Positions 1 through 6,916 of a DNA stretch of 64,000 bases are shown piece by piece. Source of the DNA: Marinactinospora thermotolerans DSM 45154 (lineage in GTDB: Bacteria > Actinomycetota > Actinomycetes > Streptosporangiales > Streptosporangiaceae); assembly GCF_900167435.1 (NCBI RefSeq), contig NZ_FUWS01000006.1, positions 124,001 through 188,000 of the forward strand, given 5' to 3'. Position 1 is the stretch's first letter. Every line of letters begins with the position of its first letter. Both the position numbers and the translations under genes were made by a program. The notes beneath the pieces are model-generated. The model searched no databases. It was not told the DNA's origin and saw nothing but the letters and a program-made list of their open reading frames with translations.

Positions 1-602
1 GGACGGGCGGCCGGACGGGTTCCACCCGGCTGGTGCTCTCGGGGGTCGTGGTCGGGCAGGTGTTCCTGTCGGCGTCGAGCCTGCTGATCATGACCTCGGG
101 CGACCCGCACGCCTCGACCGCGGTGACCCGGTGGACACTGGGCGGGCTGGGCGGCACGACCTGGCAGACGCTGACCCTGCCGTCGGCGGTGGTGGTGCTG
201 CTGCTCGCGGCGCTGGCGGCGCGGACGCGGTCGCTCAACCTGCTCCTGGCCGGTGAGGAGGCGGCGACGACGATGGGGCTGGCCGTGGGACGGTTCCGGA
301 CCGAGATGTTCCTGTTGACGGCGCTGGTCACCGGGGTGATCGTCGCGGTGAGCGGGGTGATCGGGTTCGTCGGCCTGATGATGCCGCACATCGCCCGGCT
401 GCTCGTCGGCGCCGACCACCGTCGGGCGCTGCCCGTGGCGACGCTGCTCGGTGCGGTGTTCCTCGTCCTGGCCGACCTCGCCTCGCGTACCCTGGCCAGC
501 CCCGAGGAACTTCCGGTGGGCATCCTCACCGCGTTGTCCGGCGCCCCGTTCTTCCTGTGGTTGATGCACCGGGAGTCGCGTGGCCGGCGGGGCCGCCCGT
601 GA
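1..602 (+). CDS. FecCD-family iron-siderophore ABC transporter permease (5' end outside window)
   Basis: The reading frame is open from the window edge (codons from base 3) to TGA at 600-602, so only about the last 200 residues are present. Visible features are several hydrophobic helices and a FecCD-type C-terminal half with SGVIGFVGLMMPHIARLLVG, the conserved loop that contacts the ATPase, followed by LPVATLLGAVFLVLADLASR and PVGILTALSGAPFFLWL. This family forms the membrane channel of importers for Fe-siderophores, haem or B12. The next gene is its likely ATPase, so the pair forms the end of an importer operon. The substrate cannot be told from the sequence. The family call is secure. Confidence 0.9.
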   Translation, partial: TGGRTGSTRLVLSGVVVGQVFLSASSLLIMTSGDPHASTAVTRWTLGGLGGTTWQTLTLPSAVVVLLLAALAARTRSLNLLLAGEEAATTMGLAVGRFRTEMFLLTALVTGVIVAVSGVIGFVGLMMPHIARLLVGADHRRALPVATLLGAVFLVLADLASRTLASPEELPVGILTALSGAPFFLWLMHRESRGRRGRP

Positions 603-615
603 CGACGCCTCCTCC

Positions 616-632
616 GTCCACAGCCTGTGGAC
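616..632. repeat. 17-bp palindrome GTCCACAG-C-CTGTGGAC
   Basis: Eight-base arms surround one central base, in the gap between the importer permease and its ATPase gene. The same 17-mer, differing only at the central base, recurs at 43770-43786, and a related CTCCACAG-G-CTGTGGAG lies inside the hairpin at 33373-33407. It could be an operator or an RNA hairpin. No function is assigned. Confidence 0.5.
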
Positions 633-672
633 ACCCCTTCCACTCCCCTCTTCCGCCCGGGAGGACCACACC

Positions 673-1464
673 ATGAGCCACCACGGCGTCCACCCCGCGT
701 CGTTGTCGCTGCGCGGGGTCGGCTGCCGGGTCGAGGGCACCGACCTGGTGCGCGACGTCGATCTCGACGTCGCGCCCGGCGAGTTCGTCGGCGTCATCGG
801 CCCCAACGGCGCCGGCAAGTCCACGCTGCTGCGCACCGTGCACCGGACCCTGCGGCCCCGGACCGGGAGTGTCCGCATCGACGGCGAGGACCTGTGGGCG
901 CTGTCGCAACGGGCGCTGGCCCGGCGTGTGGCCGCCGTCCTCCAGGAGAACGGCGCGGACTTCGAACTGACCGTCGACGAGGTCGTCGCGATGGGCCGCG
1001 CCCCGCACAAGCGGGCCTTCTCCCCCGACAACGACGACGACCGGCGCCTGGTGATGACCTCACTGGAACTCGTCGGCGCCGCCCATCTGGCCGCCCGGTC
1101 CTATCCGACCCTGTCGGGCGGTGAACGGCAGCGCGTCCTGCTCGCCCGCGCGCTGGCCCAGGAACCCGCCCTGCTGGTCCTGGACGAGCCGACCAACCAC
1201 CTCGACATCGCGCACCAGCTCGACGTGCTGGCCGTCGTGCGCCGGCTCGGCACGAGCGTGCTGGCCGTGCTGCACGACCTGAACCTGGCCGCGCTGTTCT
1301 GCGACCGGCTCTACGTCGTGGACCACGGCCGGGTCGTGGCCGCCGGCACGCCCGCGGCCGTGCTCACCCCCGACCTGCTCGCCGAGGTGTACCGGGTCCA
1401 GGCCGACGTCACCCTCCATCCGCTGACCGGCGCCCCCAACGTCGTGCTGCTCCCACCACGCTGA
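673..1464 (+). CDS. Iron-siderophore ABC transporter ATP-binding protein
   Basis: 263 residues from ATG 673, chosen because GGGAGGACC stands a few bases upstream; a longer frame from 580 would overlap the permease and has no such site. It hydrolyses ATP to drive the FecCD permease just upstream. Walker A GPNGAGKS (about residues 43-50), signature LSGGERQRV (about 147-155), Walker B LLVLDEPTNHLD (about 167-178) and the switch His in VLAVLHDLNLAALFCDR are all intact, as in FecE/BtuD-type ATPases. A 70-base gap with a palindrome separates it from the permease, and a strong hairpin follows it. Confidence 0.93.
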   Translation: MSHHGVHPASLSLRGVGCRVEGTDLVRDVDLDVAPGEFVGVIGPNGAGKSTLLRTVHRTLRPRTGSVRIDGEDLWALSQRALARRVAAVLQENGADFELTVDEVVAMGRAPHKRAFSPDNDDDRRLVMTSLELVGAAHLAARSYPTLSGGERQRVLLARALAQEPALLVLDEPTNHLDIAHQLDVLAVVRRLGTSVLAVLHDLNLAALFCDRLYVVDHGRVVAAGTPAAVLTPDLLAEVYRVQADVTLHPLTGAPNVVLLPPR

Positions 1465-1486
1465 GCCCGCCCGTCGGACACGAGGA

Positions 1487-1519
1487 GGCCCGGCCGGCGC
1501 CTCACACGCCGGCCGGGCC
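1487..1519. terminator. Bidirectional hairpin terminator
   Basis: A 13-bp perfect stem (GGCCCGGCCGGCG at 1487-1499 pairing with 1507-1519) with a 7-base loop lies between the convergent ABC ATPase and nrdB genes. There is no long T run, as is common in high-GC genomes. Confidence 0.75.
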
Positions 1520-1541
1520 GCCCCCTACGCGGATCGACAGG

Positions 1542-2615
1542 TCAGTCCCAGTCCAGGCCGCCCCCTGTCTGGTACTCGATCACGCGGGTCTCGAAGAAGT
1601 TCTTCTCCTTCTTGAGGTCCATCATCTCCGACATCCACGGGAACGGGTTCTCGGTCTCGCCGAAGATCGGCGCCAGGCCGATCTGCTCGGCCCGCCGGTC
1701 GGTGATGAAGCGCATGTACTGCTCGCACAGCCCGCTGTTGAGCCCCAGGATGCCGCGCGGCATCGTCTCGCGGCCGTAGGCGATCTCCAGCTCGCACGCC
1801 TCCGCCAGCATCGAACGCACCTCGGCCTGGAACTCCTCGCTCCACAGGTGCGGGTTCTCGATCTTGATCTGGTTGATGACGTCGATCCCGAAGTTCAGGT
1901 GGATGCTCTCGTCACGCAGGATGTACTGGTACTGCTCGGCGATGCCCACCATCTTGTTGCGCCGCCCCAGCGACAGCACCTGCGCGAAGCCGGTGTAGAA
2001 CCACATCCCCTCGAACACCACGTAGAAGGCGACGAGGTCGCGCAGGAACGCCTGGTCGGCCTCTGGCGTGCCCGTCGCGAAGTCGGGGTCCTCCAGGTTG
2101 CGCGTGTACCTCAGCGCCCAGGCGTCCTTCTCGGTGATCGAGGGGATCTCCCGGTACATGTTGAACAGCTCGCCCTCGTCCAGGCCGAGGCTCTCGCAGA
2201 TGTACTGGAAGGTGTGGGTGTGCACGGCCTCCTCGAACGCCTGGCGCAGCAGGTACTGGCGGCACTCGGGATTGGTGAGGTGGCGGTAGACCGCGAGCAC
2301 GATGTTGTTGGCGACCAGCGACTCCGCCGTGGCGAAGAAGCCGAGGTTGCGCTTGAGCATCAGCCGCTCGTCGTCGGTGAGGCCGTCGGGCGACCTCCAC
2401 AGGGCGATGTCGGCCTGCATCGCCACCTCGGTGGGCATCCAGTGGTTGTTGCAGCCGGCCAGGTACTTCTCCCACGCCCAGTGGTACTTCAGCGGCAGGA
2501 GCTGGTTGACGTCGGCGCGGGCGTTGATCATGGCCTTGTCGCCGACGTCGACCCTGCCGGCGTCGCGCTGGATCTCACCGAGGCCGGTGGTGTCGTTCTC
2601 CGAAACGGTGGTCAT
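1542..2615 (-). CDS. nrdB: Ribonucleotide reductase beta subunit, class Ic type (Phe at radical-Tyr site)
   Basis: 357 residues, the small (radical-generating) subunit that works with the NrdA encoded upstream to make dNTPs. The carboxylate-bridged dimetal ligands can be placed as E98, E129, H132, E202, E236 and H239. The residue seven after E129, normally the radical Tyr, is F136 ([11 protein letters not shown]). The first ligand is Glu (TAESL) rather than Asp. Both traits are those of the Chlamydia trachomatis R2c subclass, which uses a Mn/Fe cofactor in place of a tyrosyl radical, and the sequence resembles that protein along its length ([36 protein letters not shown]). C-terminal residues needed to dock on NrdA are present (GGGLDWD). 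The metal content is inferred from the family. Confidence 0.95.
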   Translation of the reverse strand: MTTVSENDTTGLGEIQRDAGRVDVGDKAMINARADVNQLLPLKYHWAWEKYLAGCNNHWMPTEVAMQADIALWRSPDGLTDDERLMLKRNLGFFATAESLVANNIVLAVYRHLTNPECRQYLLRQAFEEAVHTHTFQYICESLGLDEGELFNMYREIPSITEKDAWALRYTRNLEDPDFATGTPEADQAFLRDLVAFYVVFEGMWFYTGFAQVLSLGRRNKMVGIAEQYQYILRDESIHLNFGIDVINQIKIENPHLWSEEFQAEVRSMLAEACELEIAYGRETMPRGILGLNSGLCEQYMRFITDRRAEQIGLAPIFGETENPFPWMSEMMDLKKEKNFFETRVIEYQTGGGLDWD

Positions 2616-2647
2616 CTCGTCGTTCTCTCAGGAGGTCGGGTGAGCGG

Positions 2648-2673
2648 GGCCGGGGCGGGGCGCCGCCCCGGCC
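2648..2673. other. Intercistronic hairpin between nrdA and nrdB
   Basis: An 11-bp GC-only stem (GGCCGGGGCGG / CCGCCCCGGCC) with a 4-base loop lies in the 70-base gap between the nrdA stop and the nrdB start. It could attenuate or stabilise the transcript and so set the subunit ratio. This role is inferred. Confidence 0.45.
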
Positions 2674-2685
2674 GGGGGGGCGCCG

Positions 2686-5148
2686 CTACTGGCACGCCTC
2701 GCACTCGGGGTCGTCGATGGAGCAGACCGCGCCCGTGACGGGGGCGGGGGCCGGCGCCGGGGAGGGCGCGGCGGCCGGCGGCGTCGCCGCGACCGCGTTG
2801 AGCCGGCCGTCGGTGCCGCGCAGGGTGCTCTTCTCCACGTGGGTCGCGCTCTGCGAGCGCAGGTAGTAGGTGGTCTTCAACCCGGACCGCCAGGCCCGCC
2901 GGTACAGCTCGTCGAGCTTGCGGCCGCTGGGCGCCGCCATGTAGAGGTTCAGCGACTGCGCCTGGTCGATCCACTTCTGGCGCCGCGCCCCCGCGTCGAC
3001 CAGCCACGACGGCTCGATCTCGAACGCGGTCGCGTACAGCTCCTTCAGGTCGACCGGGATGCGCGCGATCTCGCCGAGGCTGCCGTCGTGCAGTTTCAGC
3101 TCGGTCACCATCTCCTCGTCCCACAGCCCGCGCTCCTTCAGGTCGCGGACCAGGTAGGGGTTGATGACGGTGAAGTCGCCCGACATGTTGGACTTCACGT
3201 ACAGGTTGCGGTAGATCGGTTCGATCGACTGGCCGACCCCGGTGATGTTGGCGATGGTCGCGGTCGGCGCGATCGCCAGCACGTTGGAGTTGCGCATCCC
3301 CTGGGAGCGCACCTTGGCGCGCAGGGCGTCCCAGTCGAGCCGCTCGGTGGTGTCGACGTCGAGGTCGCCGCCGCGCGCCTCGGCGAGCAGCCGCAGCGAG
3401 TCGATCGGCAGCACGCCCCGGCTCCACAGCGACCCGTCGAACGTGGCGTAGGAGCCGCGCTCGGCGGCGAGGTCGCTGGACGCCTCGATCGCGTGGTAGG
3501 AGATGAGCTCCATGCTCTCGTCGGCGAACTCCACGGCGCCGCGCGAGCTCATCGGCAGCCGGAGTTCGAACAGCGCGTCCTGGAAGCCCATGAGCCCCAG
3601 GCCGACCGGGCGGTGGCGCATGTTGGCGCGCTCGGCCTCGGGGATCGTGTAGAAGTTCACGTCGATGACGTTGTCGAGCATCCGCACGGCGGTGCGCACG
3701 GTACGGCGCAGCCGGTCGGCGTCCAACCCGTCCGGGCCGACGTGGGCGGCCAGGTTCACCGAGCCGAGGTTGCACACGGCCACCTCGTCGGCGCTGGTGT
3801 TCAGGGTGATCTCGGTGCACAGGTTGGAGGAGTGCACCACGCCCACGTGCTGCTGCGGGGAGCGCAGGTTGCACGGGTCCTTGAAGGTGATCCACGGGTG
3901 GCCGGTCTCGAACAGCATCGTCAGCATGCGCCGCCACAGGTCGACGGCGCGCACCCGGCGCCACACCCGGATCTCGCCGGCGTCGGCGGCCCGCTCGTAG
4001 GCGACGTAGCGCTCGGCGAACTCCGGCCCGTACAGGTCGTGCAGGTCGGGCACCTCGTCGGGGGAGAACAGGGTCCACTCGGCGCCGGCCTCGACCCGCT
4101 GGAGGAACAGGTCGGGCACCCAGTTGGCGGTGTTCATGTCGTGGGTGCGGCGCCGGTCGTCACCGGTGTTCTTGCGCAGGTCGAGGAACTCCTCGATGTC
4201 GATGTGCCAGGTCTCCAGGTAGGCGCAGACGGCCCCCTTCCGTTTGCCCCCTTGGTTGACCGCCACCGCCGTGTCGTTGGCGATCTTCAGGAACGGCACG
4301 ACACCCTGGCTGTTGCCGTTGGTGCCCCTGATGTGGGCGCCCATGCCGCGCACCGGGGTCCAGTCGTTGCCCAGGCCACCGGAGTACTTCGACAGCATCG
4401 CGTTGTTGGAGATGCCGTGGAAGATCGCCTGGAGGTCGTCGCCGATCGTGGTGAGGAAGCAGGACGAGAGCTGGGGGCGGCGGGTGCCGGAGTTGAACAG
4501 CGTCGGCGTGGAGCACATGAAGTCGAACGACGACAGCAGGTCGTAGAACTCGATCGCCCGGGCGTCGCGGTCGTCCTCGCGCAGCGCCAGGCCCATCGCC
4601 ACGCGCATGAAGAACGCCTGCGGCAGCTCGTAGCGGACGCCGCCGCTGTGCAGGAAGTAACGGTCGTAGAGGGTCTGGAGACCGAGGAAGGTGAACTGGA
4701 GGTCACGTTCGGGGCGCAGCGCCGCGCCGAGCCGGTCCAGGTCGAAGTCGGCCAGTTCGGGGGCGAGCTGGTCCAGCTCGATCCCGCGGGCGATGTAGTC
4801 CTTGAGGTAGGCCGGGTAGCGGGCGGCCATCTCCGCCTGGCCCGCCTCGTCGAACCCGCCGGCCAGGAATCCCAGCGCCTCGCGGCGGAGCTTGTCCAGC
4901 AGCAGCCGGGCGCTGACGTAGGAGTAGCCGGGGTCGACCTCGACGAAGGTCCTGGCCGCCATGACCAGGGCGAGTTCCAGCTCGGCGGGGGTGATGCCGG
5001 GGTAGAGGTTGCGCCGCGCCTCCGCGAGGACCGTCTCCGCCGAGACGCCGGCGAGTCCGGCGCAGGCCTCACCGACCACCATCCGGACCCGTTCCATGGG
5101 GTCGGCGGTTCCTCCCGCTGACGGCGCGACCTCGGTGCCGAGGGACAT
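2686..5148 (-). CDS. nrdA: Ribonucleotide reductase alpha subunit (class I)
   Basis: 820 residues from ATG at 5148 (GGAG five bases upstream). The frame is open further upstream, but that part lies in the riboswitch leader. It is the catalytic subunit that reduces ribonucleoside diphosphates. Family motifs include [12 protein letters not shown] (redox Cys), [26 protein letters not shown] (active-site N-x-C-x-E and the partner Cys), [17 protein letters not shown] and [11 protein letters not shown]. The tail ends in C-x6-C-x2-C ([12 protein letters not shown]), the mobile thiols re-reduced by thioredoxin or glutaredoxin. I see no clear N-terminal ATP-cone (VxKRDG motif), so overall-activity regulation may be absent or altered. 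It lies 70 bases before nrdB, and both are under the B12 riboswitch and NrdR-like boxes. Confidence 0.95.
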   Translation of the reverse strand: MSLGTEVAPSAGGTADPMERVRMVVGEACAGLAGVSAETVLAEARRNLYPGITPAELELALVMAARTFVEVDPGYSYVSARLLLDKLRREALGFLAGGFDEAGQAEMAARYPAYLKDYIARGIELDQLAPELADFDLDRLGAALRPERDLQFTFLGLQTLYDRYFLHSGGVRYELPQAFFMRVAMGLALREDDRDARAIEFYDLLSSFDFMCSTPTLFNSGTRRPQLSSCFLTTIGDDLQAIFHGISNNAMLSKYSGGLGNDWTPVRGMGAHIRGTNGNSQGVVPFLKIANDTAVAVNQGGKRKGAVCAYLETWHIDIEEFLDLRKNTGDDRRRTHDMNTANWVPDLFLQRVEAGAEWTLFSPDEVPDLHDLYGPEFAERYVAYERAADAGEIRVWRRVRAVDLWRRMLTMLFETGHPWITFKDPCNLRSPQQHVGVVHSSNLCTEITLNTSADEVAVCNLGSVNLAAHVGPDGLDADRLRRTVRTAVRMLDNVIDVNFYTIPEAERANMRHRPVGLGLMGFQDALFELRLPMSSRGAVEFADESMELISYHAIEASSDLAAERGSYATFDGSLWSRGVLPIDSLRLLAEARGGDLDVDTTERLDWDALRAKVRSQGMRNSNVLAIAPTATIANITGVGQSIEPIYRNLYVKSNMSGDFTVINPYLVRDLKERGLWDEEMVTELKLHDGSLGEIARIPVDLKELYATAFEIEPSWLVDAGARRQKWIDQAQSLNLYMAAPSGRKLDELYRRAWRSGLKTTYYLRSQSATHVEKSTLRGTDGRLNAVAATPPAAAPSPAPAPAPVTGAVCSIDDPECEACQ

Positions 5149-5297
5149 GGTGACTCCAACCAGGTAGACGGTAACCGGCCGGGTCCTGAGCAGGAGGGCA
5201 CACGTCCGGGAGTGGGCACATGTCAGCCCATGTCCGTCCCTGGTTCGCGCGGCGGCCCTCCCTCGAGGCCCCGTTCCGTGCGCGCACGCGCGCACGC

Positions 5298-5490
5298 CGA
5301 TGGCAGGTCTTCGGACTCACGGGCGTGGGCGGATTCCTCCGGCCCGGCCTACCGGCCGTCGCTTCCCAGGCGTGTGGCACCCAGTGCGTGTTGACGGCTT
5401 CCGTTCCCGTTCACCGCTGCGGGGCAGTCCCGGATTCCCACCGGGTTCCCTCTTGCCTCACCCGGGGAATGCACCGGGTGAACCATCAGC
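5298..5490 (-). promoter_or_regulatory. Cobalamin (B12) riboswitch of nrdAB
   Basis: Read on the minus strand, the leader contains the hallmarks of an adenosylcobalamin riboswitch: a GGGAACCCGGTGGGAATCC segment, then GGACTGCCCCGCAGCGGT (around 5411-5432), a GCACTGGGTGCCAC segment, and the B12 box AGTCCGAAGACCTGCCA at 5302-5318. It ends about 150 bases before the nrdA start. In streptomycetes a B12 riboswitch shuts off the B12-independent reductase when coenzyme B12 is available for the class II enzyme, and the same logic is inferred here. Element boundaries are approximate. Confidence 0.92.
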
Positions 5491-5497
5491 GGGAGAG

Positions 5498-5545
5498 ATA
5501 CTACATCTGGTGGCGACAGGTCGCGACAGCCGCAAGATATCGGCG
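5498..5545 (-). promoter_or_regulatory. Two NrdR-like boxes and putative nrdAB promoter
   Basis: Plus-strand ATACTACATCTGGTGG (5498-5513) matches the NrdR box ACACWAYATMTWGTGT at about 13 of 16 positions. CCGCAAGATATCGGCG (5530-5545) is a weaker second copy, 32 bases away, which is the three-turn spacing usual for tandem NrdR sites. The first box overlaps a minus-strand TAGTAT that could be the -10 hexamer. The site is just upstream of the riboswitch, as expected for NrdR repression of nrd promoters. No nrdR gene is in the window. Confidence 0.55.
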
Positions 5546-5727
5546 CGCCACCGTTGGTTCACCGATCTGGTAGGCGGAACGGACCGTGGCCCCCCGAGCA
5601 CTCCGCGAAGGCGGCCCCGGCGGGTGGAACAGTGGACCGACGAGACGGACCGCTCTGAGGGCGCCTCTCCGCCGCCAGGCGACCGTCGAGGAGGTGCGCA
5701 CGCGAGGGGATCGCGCGGGAGCGGTGC
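5546..5727. other. Region without a recognised gene
   Basis: Between the nrd promoter and the small frame at 5728 I see no recognisable protein or RNA. Frames here are GC-biased on several strands without domain likeness. Confidence 0.4.
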
Positions 5728-5952
5728 GTGGCCTGTGGCGGCTCGCTGTCGGACGGCCCCCTGTTCGGGCACCTGGCGCGCACGGTCGCCGTCAACGCCG
5801 ACCACCACCTCGCCGACATCGCGCGTGTGGACCATCGCGGCACCGACCTGTGGGACGCCTACCTGCTCGGCCGCGGACTGCTGGACGGTTCGGGGGAAGG
5901 ACCGGACACCGCCTCCAGGACCCTCCGGGCGAACCGCGCGCACCAGGCGTGA
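5728..5952 (+). CDS. Short unknown protein overlapping the WYL gene tail
   Basis: 74 codons from GTG 5728. The first 130 bases have nearly all G/C third positions and read as a plausible protein (GHLARTVAVNADHHLADIARVD), preceded in frame by RERCVACGG, a possible CxxC start of a longer lost protein. The last part runs antisense through the 3' end of the WYL regulator. That regulator's own tail (PSPEPSSSPRPSR) looks like run-through. It may be a small real gene or the remnant of one. No family is recognised. Confidence 0.3.
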   Translation: MACGGSLSDGPLFGHLARTVAVNADHHLADIARVDHRGTDLWDAYLLGRGLLDGSGEGPDTASRTLRANRAHQA

Positions 5953-6860
5953 AGGTCCTGCGGCTCGTGGACGGTGAAGTCGGCGTCGAGGAAGGCGAGC
6001 TTGAGCAGGAGCCACTCGGGTGAGTGGATCCAGGTCGTGAGCCGGCTGGTGGCCGCCCCGAGGGGTTCGATCGCGCAGTCCTCCCAGGTGAAGACGTCGG
6101 CGACGGCCGTGGCGGGCGCGTCGACGGTGAGGACCACGCGCCGCCGGTCGGGGCGCATGGCGGTGCGCAGGTAGTCCTCCACCGAGTCGGCGGGGAGGGG
6201 ACGGGGGGTGAAGGACGTCCCGGTGCCGCGCACGCCGCCGATGCGGTCCACCCGGTAGACACGCCAATCGTCCCTGTCGAGGTCCCAGCCGAACAGGTAC
6301 CAGCGCAGGTGGCGCACCACCTGGCGGTGGGGTTCGACGCGGCGGTGCGTGCCGACCCCGTTCCTGTCCTCGTAGTCGAAGGTGACGACCTCGTGGTGGT
6401 GGGCGGCGCCGGCGAGCAGGACGAGCGTCCGGGGGTCGGCGGACGGGCCGGACTGGGGTGCCGCTTCGAGGGTCGCCCGCAGGGCCCGCGCCTTCGGCCG
6501 CAGCGAGCGGGGCAGGAGCTGGTCGATCATGCCGTAGGCGCGCTGCGCGGCGCCGTCGAGCCCGCCGGGGGCGTCGGGCGGCGTGGTGGCCGCGACGATC
6601 GCCAGTCCGACCAGGGTGGCGACCGCCTCGTCGTCGTCGAGGACCAGGGGCGGGAGGGCGCGGCCCGCGCCGAGTCGGTAGCAGCCGCCGGGGCCCGGGC
6701 GCGTGGTGACGGGGTATCCGTAGGCGCGCAGGCGTTCCACGTCGCGGCGCAGGGTGCGGGGGCTCACCTCCAGTCGACGGGCGAGCTCGTCGCCGGAGAA
6801 GCCGCGCCCGCTCTGGAGGGTGGCGAGCAGGTCGAGCATCCGGCGGGTGACATCGGCCAT
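5859..6860 (-). CDS. HTH/WYL-domain transcriptional regulator
   Basis: About 333 residues from ATG 6860 (MADVTRRML); an in-frame start 14 codons earlier is less likely. The N-terminus is a DeoR-type winged helix (FSGDELARRLEVSPRTLRRDVERLRAYGYPV, about residues 20-52) and the middle carries a WYL module (HLRWYLFGWDLDRDDWRVYRVDRI, about 185-210), followed by the WYL C-terminal extension. Such proteins sense ligands, often nucleic acid, and regulate the neighbouring gene. Here that is the divergent UvrA-like ATPase 56 bases away, so regulation of a DNA-damage or drug-response gene is likely. The low-complexity tail may be extended by loss of the original stop. Confidence 0.88.
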   Translation of the reverse strand: MADVTRRMLDLLATLQSGRGFSGDELARRLEVSPRTLRRDVERLRAYGYPVTTRPGPGGCYRLGAGRALPPLVLDDDEAVATLVGLAIVAATTPPDAPGGLDGAAQRAYGMIDQLLPRSLRPKARALRATLEAAPQSGPSADPRTLVLLAGAAHHHEVVTFDYEDRNGVGTHRRVEPHRQVVRHLRWYLFGWDLDRDDWRVYRVDRIGGVRGTGTSFTPRPLPADSVEDYLRTAMRPDRRRVVLTVDAPATAVADVFTWEDCAIEPLGAATSRLTTWIHSPEWLLLKLAFLDADFTVHEPQDLHAWCARFARRVLEAVSGPSPEPSSSPRPSR

Positions 6861-6916
6861 GCCCCCATCATCGCCGGTTTCGCGGTCAGGATCCGGCCAC
6901 ATCTGTTCCTAGCGTC

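Noticed and set aside
2839-5121. A 760-codon open frame on the plus strand opposite nrdA
   Set aside because: Antisense shadow of nrdA caused by GC-rich codons; Val/Gly/Arg-rich composition without any domain.
5149-5295. Upstream extension of nrdA (49 extra codons)
   Set aside because: It would translate the riboswitch region; ATG 5148 has a ribosome site and the family-like N-terminus begins there.
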